Assembly: GCA_938012815.1 (NCBI GenBank)
Contig: CALLVV010000059.1
Coordinates: 16,746-80,745, forward strand
DNA length: 64,000 nt
Reading direction: 5' to 3'
From: an uncultured Propionibacteriaceae bacterium
Lineage (GTDB): Bacteria > Actinomycetota > Actinomycetes > Propionibacteriales > Propionibacteriaceae
Under the pieces are notes generated by a model. It had not been told where the DNA came from and did not search any database. It was given only the letters and a program-made list of their open reading frames with translations. Shown in pieces: positions 59,984 to 64,000 of this stretch (its first letter is position 1; every line of letters starts with the position of its first letter). The translations under genes were made by a program, and so were the position numbers.

Positions 59984-60033
59984 CTGGTTGAGCCGGAAAG
60001 CAAGGAGGTCTCGTCACCGCCCGGCTCAACCAG
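59984..60033. terminator. hairpin/repeat between permease and bluB
   Basis: CTGGTTGAGCCGG (59984-59996) and its exact complement CCGGCTCAACCAG (60021-60033) close a 24-base loop between convergent genes. The core is shared with the repeat element at 19541-19710, so it is both a terminator and a copy of a dispersed repeat. Confidence 0.75.
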
Positions 60034-60045
60034 CTCGGGGAAAGA

Positions 60046-60678
60046 TCACCAGCGGTCGTGGTGGACGACCTCCTCCAGGGCGATGCGATGGTTCCAGCCG
60101 AAGCGGATCAGGTCGGGGACCTCCTGGAGTTTCGTCACGCGTCCCACGCACAGCCAGCCGACCGGCCTGATCTGTTCGGGCAACCCGAGCAGCTCCTTGA
60201 GGAAGGGCTCCTGGTAGAACGACACCCACCCGACCCCGAGGTCGAGGGCGGTGGCCATCAGCCACAGGTTCTGCACGGCACACACCACGGAGAACACCCC
60301 GGCGTCGCCGATAGTGTGGCGACCCAGCACGTTGGGCCCGAGGCGTGTCGGATCGTAGGTGGTGACGATCCCCAGCCCGGATTCGCGGATGCCCTCGATC
60401 TTGATGGGATTGAACTTCTCCCGTTGTTCCCCGTCGAGGGAGTCGGCGTAGTCCTGCCGGCACTGCGCGACGTGTTCGGCGAAGGCGTCCAGGGTGGCGG
60501 GGTCGCGGACGACGACGAAGTCCCAGGGCTGGCTGTTGCCCACGCTCGGGGCGGCGTGCGCCGCGTTCAGGAGGTCGGCGAGCTCCTCCTCGCCCAGGGG
60601 GTCGCCGGTGAACTCGGCGCGCACGTCGCGGCGGCGTGTGATGATCGTCTTGAGAGCTTCCTTACAGGCCTGATCCAT
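60046..60678 (-). CDS. bluB: 5,6-dimethylbenzimidazole synthase
   Basis: 210 residues of the nitroreductase fold, BluB branch: TIITRRRDVRAEF at the start, AHAAPSVGNSQPWDF for flavin binding, and GVGWVSFYQEPFLKELLGLP. BluB breaks down FMN with oxygen to give 5,6-dimethylbenzimidazole, the lower ligand of vitamin B12. Start at MDQACKEAL; the in-frame ATG 26 codons upstream adds an Arg-rich stretch not typical of the family. It is alone, without other cobalamin genes nearby and without a riboswitch that I can see. Confidence 0.88.
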   Translation of the reverse strand: MDQACKEALKTIITRRRDVRAEFTGDPLGEEELADLLNAAHAAPSVGNSQPWDFVVVRDPATLDAFAEHVAQCRQDYADSLDGEQREKFNPIKIEGIRESGLGIVTTYDPTRLGPNVLGRHTIGDAGVFSVVCAVQNLWLMATALDLGVGWVSFYQEPFLKELLGLPEQIRPVGWLCVGRVTKLQEVPDLIRFGWNHRIALEEVVHHDRW

Positions 60679-60724
60679 GCGGAAGACCCTAGCGACGCCT
60701 TTCCCGCGGCCTCGGGGAGGGCGG

Positions 60725-60829
60725 TCAAACCATCTCCTGCGTGATCGTCCTGGCACCTCGGCCGGGGCGCTGACGCCGCTCCAGTGCCTCGTACATGCCG
60801 TCGGCGAGTTCCTTGAAACGCGCCTCCAC
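60725..60829 (-). pseudogene. possible 3' remnant of a minus-strand gene
   Basis: A short minus-strand frame reads MEARFKELADGMYEALERRQ and ends ARTITQEMV before TGA. It has good codon bias and looks like the C-terminal helix of a larger protein, but an in-frame stop precedes it. Family not recognised. The rest of 60679-61000 shows no gene. Confidence 0.25.
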
Positions 60830-61023
60830 CTGTCAACGACGCACCTCGAGGATGGCTCGATAGGACCGTGGTCCGCCGAGGAAAAGCGGAAAACACGAGA
60901 AACGCATCGGGCAGCGAGTCGCTGCGGGTGAGGGACCGCGGCTGACGATCAGAAGGGCTTCGACCGGTCCAGTCCCTTCGTGGATCGCTCCCAACCATCC
61001 CCTGATGCAAATTTTCCTTGGAA

Positions 61024-61044
61024 ACTAACAATTAAAAAGTTAGT
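61024..61044. promoter_or_regulatory. inverted repeat at abiEi promoter
   Basis: ACTAAC (61024-61029) and GTTAGT (61039-61044) flank an A/T-only 9-base spacer, immediately ahead of the abiEi ATG at 61053. AbiEi antitoxins are known to repress their own promoter by binding inverted repeats, so this is a likely operator. Confidence 0.6.
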
Positions 61045-61052
61045 ATTCAAGC

Positions 61053-62033
61053 ATGAAATCACGTGTGGCGCTGCAGCAGCTGGCGGAGGTGACCGAATCC
61101 CAGTGGGGCATGGTCACAACCGCCCAGGCCCGCGCACAAGGCATCGACCACATGACCCTCAAACGGCTCAACGATGACGGCCATCTGGTCCGGCTCATCC
61201 ACGGCGTCTACCGCAGCACCGGCGCCCCGACTGCGGAGCACGAGGAACTCCGGGCAGCGTGGCTCGCGACCGAACCCCGCAGGCTCGCTCTCGAACGCCT
61301 ACGAGACGACCACCCGGGGATCGTCGTCTCCGGGGAATCCGCTGCCCGGCTCCACGGCATCGGAGACCTCCGGGCCACTCGGAGCGAGTTCACCTCGCCG
61401 ACACGGCGACAGAGCCAGCGACTCGATGTCCGGTACCGCACCCGAGACCTTCCCCGTGAGGACATCACCGTCCGGGACGGCCTGCCCGCGACCACACGGG
61501 AACGCACCATCGCCGACCTAGTCGAAGATCGGCAGGACCTCAGCACCGTCGCAGACGCGCTCCGAGACGCCACCCGGCAGTCCGCCCTGGACACCGAACG
61601 CCTCACCGAGCTCCTGGCTCCCCTGGCGCGCCGCAACGGCTGCGCGGCAGGTGACGGCGCGGCACTACTGGAAAAGCTCGCCCGGTCGGCGGGAATCGAC
61701 GAGGACAGCTGGGCCAGACGCATCGCAGAAAACGGACCCCTCATGGCAAAGATCCTCACGTCTCCCCAGGCGCAGACCATCTTCGAGAAGCTCCCGAACG
61801 TCTTCAGTGACCTCCTCGGCACCTCAGGACTCCAAAAAGCCTTCGCAGCAACGAACCAAAAGGTCTGGAAGTCTTTTCACGCAGGAAATACCGAATTCTC
61901 CGTCCCGGAAACCACTGAGCTGCTCGCGAACACGATTCACAATCAGCTGATTCACCCGATGGCAAGCGCATCACGTCCCACTCCCCCGCCGCTGGAGTCC
62001 GACATGCCACACGAGTGCGAGGATCCTAGATGA
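61053..62033 (+). CDS. AbiEi-type antitoxin (type IV toxin-antitoxin)
   Basis: 326 residues. The N-terminal winged-helix DNA-binding region (WGMVTTAQARAQGIDHMTLK, LVRLIHGVYR) and the following AbiEi domain (VVSGESAARLHGIGDL, TIADLVEDRQDL) fit the family. AbiEi neutralises the AbiEii toxin and represses the operon. The stop overlaps the toxin start by 4 bases. A/T-rich promoter with an inverted repeat upstream. Confidence 0.92.
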   Translation: MKSRVALQQLAEVTESQWGMVTTAQARAQGIDHMTLKRLNDDGHLVRLIHGVYRSTGAPTAEHEELRAAWLATEPRRLALERLRDDHPGIVVSGESAARLHGIGDLRATRSEFTSPTRRQSQRLDVRYRTRDLPREDITVRDGLPATTRERTIADLVEDRQDLSTVADALRDATRQSALDTERLTELLAPLARRNGCAAGDGAALLEKLARSAGIDEDSWARRIAENGPLMAKILTSPQAQTIFEKLPNVFSDLLGTSGLQKAFAATNQKVWKSFHAGNTEFSVPETTELLANTIHNQLIHPMASASRPTPPPLESDMPHECEDPR

Positions 62034-62935
62034 CAGATCCCTACCGGACGCCGGCGGCGGTTGAGTCGGCAATACGATCGGCCGCTCAGAAAGCAGCCCG
62101 GAACGACAAGTCCCTCAGCGTCCAGGAGCGCATCCGACTGGAGTACTTTCACCGTTTTCTGTGCCGGATCTTCTCAGAGACGCCAACCGACGCATGGCTT
62201 CTCAAAGGTGGAACGGCCCTGCTGGCCAGGGTCCCATCAGCGCGGGCAACCGGTGATGTCGACTTGTTCAATCGGCGTCACTCGCTGGCCGCCGCCCTGA
62301 CCGAGCTTCGGCGCCTTGCGGCCCTTGACCTGGGAGATTTCTTCCGCTTCGAGTATGTCAGCCACACGGATTCACTCGGCGGTAAGCAGCAGGCCTACAC
62401 CGAAGGCGTCCGCGTGAGCTTCGACGTCTACATCGGCATCAACAAAAAGGGCCGGCTGAATGTCGATCTCGTTGTCAAAACCGTTGTGACAGACACCCCG
62501 GAGACCATCATCCCGTCGAATGTCCTGGCACTCCCCAAACTCTCGCAGTGCGAGTATCGCCTGTACCCTTTGGTCGACCAGATGGCGGACAAGGTGTGTG
62601 CGACACTTTCCCTTTACAACGGTCATCCTTCGACACGCGTGAAGGACCTCGTGGACCTTGTTGTCCTGGCACTCACACAGACCATCGATGGCGGCAGCCT
62701 TGAGGTGGCCATCACCCGAGAAGCAGCTTCCCGAGGGTTGCCGCTCCCGGAGACCTTCACGGTACCTCCGGACTGGGATGCCTTCTACAGAAGGCTTGCC
62801 TCCCCCATCCCGGACTGCAAGGACTACCTCACCGTCGCATTGGCCACGAGCCTCGTCAATGCGCTGTTGGAACCGGTGCTGGCCAGGAAGACCAAGGGCC
62901 TACGGTGGGATCCCGGGATTCGCGCATGGGTTTGA
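62030..62935 (+). CDS. AbiEii/AbiGii-family nucleotidyltransferase toxin
   Basis: 301 residues. The nucleotidyltransferase motif LLKGGTALLARVPSARATGD followed by VDLF, and later DQMADKVCATLS and STRVKDLVDLV, match the DUF1814/AbiEii fold. Known members (such as MenT and AbiEii) transfer nucleotides, in some cases to tRNA, halting growth on phage infection. Translationally coupled to the antitoxin. Confidence 0.93.
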   Translation: MTDPYRTPAAVESAIRSAAQKAARNDKSLSVQERIRLEYFHRFLCRIFSETPTDAWLLKGGTALLARVPSARATGDVDLFNRRHSLAAALTELRRLAALDLGDFFRFEYVSHTDSLGGKQQAYTEGVRVSFDVYIGINKKGRLNVDLVVKTVVTDTPETIIPSNVLALPKLSQCEYRLYPLVDQMADKVCATLSLYNGHPSTRVKDLVDLVVLALTQTIDGGSLEVAITREAASRGLPLPETFTVPPDWDAFYRRLASPIPDCKDYLTVALATSLVNALLEPVLARKTKGLRWDPGIRAWV

Positions 62936-62956
62936 GTCGGCCTGGGAGCAGAACAC

Positions 62957-62995
62957 GAGGAGCTCTGCACGGCGTGGCTCGCAGCCGAGCTCCTC
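62957..62995 (+). terminator. hairpin after abiEii
   Basis: GAGGAGCTC (62957-62965) pairs with GAGCTCCTC (62987-62995) around a 21-base loop, 21 bases past the toxin stop. Confidence 0.55.
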
Positions 62996-63098
62996 TCGCT
63001 GCTTGAGGTAGTGAGTACGGGGGGATTTGGGGATACTTAGACTCGATGCAAGTGAGTGATGGCACTGCCTTCAACCGCACCCGAATGCGAGAATCAAA

Positions 63099-64000
63099 TT
63101 GATTCAAATCTCAACTGACTTTTCTGCCATGATCCTCGGCAGAGAGGGAGATGCCGCCCGAGACTGGTTGGAGGCGTTGCCATATACGGTGGGAGACTTG
63201 CTCGACAGGTGGCACCTTCGCCAGGAGGGACCACCGATGTACGGGATGTGCGCCGTGGTTCTGCCTGTTCATTGCGAGGACGGGAAACGCGGTGCTCTGA
63301 AAGTGAGTTGGCTCGACGACGAGACCCGGCTCGAGTCCGTTGCATTGCGTACGTGGGGCGGTCATGGAGCGGTCTCGGTGTTGCGCACCGACGAGGGGGC
63401 CGGCGCCATGTTGTTGGAGCGACTGGATGTGCGGCGGGTCCTTCTGGATGTCCCGATTCAGGAAGCGCTTGACACTGCCGCCGACCTTCTTCGCGAACTG
63501 CGCGTTCCTGCACCTGCTGGGCTTCGCAGCGTCGGTGACATCGCTGCCCGGTGGGGCACGGAGTTCCTCGAGGAGTGGCGGCGGCTCGGCGAACCGTGCC
63601 CCGAGAAGCTCGTCTCCTCTGCCGTCGATGTGTGCGCAGAGCTGGCCGTCATGCCTTCGGAACCCTCGCTGCTGCACGGCGACTTCCATTACGCCAATAT
63701 CCTTGGGCGTGGCAAGGATGCGTGGGCCGCCATTGACCCGAAGCCACTGAAAGGCGACCCCGCGTATGAGGTGGTTCCGCTGCTGCGCAACCGCTGGGGC
63801 GAAATCCGGGGCGGTGACGAAACGAACACCACGGTACAGCAACGGATAGAGCGGTTCGCCGAAATGGCTGAGCTGGAGCCACTGGCCGTGCGCCGGTGGT
63901 GTCTCGTGCGCAGCGTGGATGACGCGATGTGGTTTCAAGAACATGGCTACGAGGCCCGAGCGGAAATTTCTTGGGCCATCGCCAGGTCGATGTTCATGGA
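63099..64000 (+). CDS. aminoglycoside phosphotransferase-like kinase (APH(6)-like), partial
   Basis: The frame is open to the window edge: about 300 residues seen, C-terminus missing. I take TTG 63099 as start because the translation from it (IQISTDFSAMILGREGDAAR) aligns with the usual opening of streptomycin 6-kinase-like proteins; ATG 63129 is the alternative. GALKVS carries the ATP-binding Lys, LLHGDFHYANIL the catalytic HxDxxxxN, and IDPKPLKGDP the metal site. Homologs phosphorylate streptomycin or hydroxyurea; many chromosomal members have unknown substrates. Confidence 0.85.
   Translation, partial: MIQISTDFSAMILGREGDAARDWLEALPYTVGDLLDRWHLRQEGPPMYGMCAVVLPVHCEDGKRGALKVSWLDDETRLESVALRTWGGHGAVSVLRTDEGAGAMLLERLDVRRVLLDVPIQEALDTAADLLRELRVPAPAGLRSVGDIAARWGTEFLEEWRRLGEPCPEKLVSSAVDVCAELAVMPSEPSLLHGDFHYANILGRGKDAWAAIDPKPLKGDPAYEVVPLLRNRWGEIRGGDETNTTVQQRIERFAEMAELEPLAVRRWCLVRSVDDAMWFQEHGYEARAEISWAIARSMFM

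Noticed and set aside
60679..61023. cobalamin riboswitch near bluB
   Set aside because: No B12-box-like conserved segment was seen upstream of bluB on the minus strand.

Overview
The window is high-GC DNA from an actinobacterium, most likely a member of the Propionibacteriaceae close to Arachnia/Pseudopropionibacterium (inference). The grounds are the gene order tRNA-Thr, tRNA-Met, rpmG, two hot-dog dehydratases, murB, tRNA-Trp, secE, nusG, rplK, rplA, GTG starts with strong G/C third positions, a bluB gene for cobalamin lower ligand, and intergenic repeats with a GGTTGAGCCGG core.

Layout: 1-3.7 kb is an accessory patch with two frameshifted gene remnants (DUF4261, VOC) and two AAA/DUF4143 ATPases, each preceded by short direct repeats. 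3.8-4.6 kb holds zinc-independent L33, L28 and L31 paralogs around a Fur/Zur-like box. 4.9-10.0 kb is the housekeeping translation/transcription block on the minus strand with three tRNAs. 10-20 kb has a DUF3887 protein, a broken CPBP gene, an AlkD-like glycosylase, another broken gene, a run of membrane-anchored proteins, a 5'-nucleotidase, a nitrilase-family amidase and a NarL-type two-component system. A 58-codon gene for a secreted peptide ending in CHIWRGYC sits between regulator and kinase.

21.5-50.0 kb is one large plus-strand biosynthetic cluster. A 5303-residue hybrid NRPS-PKS reads C-A-T / KS-AT-T / C-A-T / KS-(eroded AT)-T / C-A-T / C. It is followed, mostly by overlapping or closely spaced genes, by a stand-alone KS, a discrete ACP, a class III aminotransferase, a CPBP-like membrane protein, a type II thioesterase, an MFS exporter, a DUF6790-like membrane protein, an ABC permease and ATPase, a second ACP, a FabF-like KS and a phosphopantetheinyl transferase. 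No reductive PKS domains and no integrated thioesterase are visible. The model I infer: the two-component system, perhaps reading the small peptide, switches the cluster on; the PPTase primes the carriers; FabF/ACP may supply an acyl starter; the megasynthase builds an acyl-aminoacyl-ketide chain; KS, ACP and aminotransferase act late on an unreduced beta-keto intermediate; MFS/ABC proteins export or protect. The product is unknown.

50.3-54.5 kb has two tandem secreted SGNH hydrolases with PKD and calcium-binding repeats. 54.6-56.4 kb is rpsF-ssb-rpsR-rplI. 56.5-60.7 kb has a small SGNH lipase, a rhodanese, a MacB-like ABC pair and bluB. 61.0-62.9 kb is an AbiEi/AbiEii toxin-antitoxin pair, and the window ends inside an aminoglycoside-phosphotransferase-like gene.
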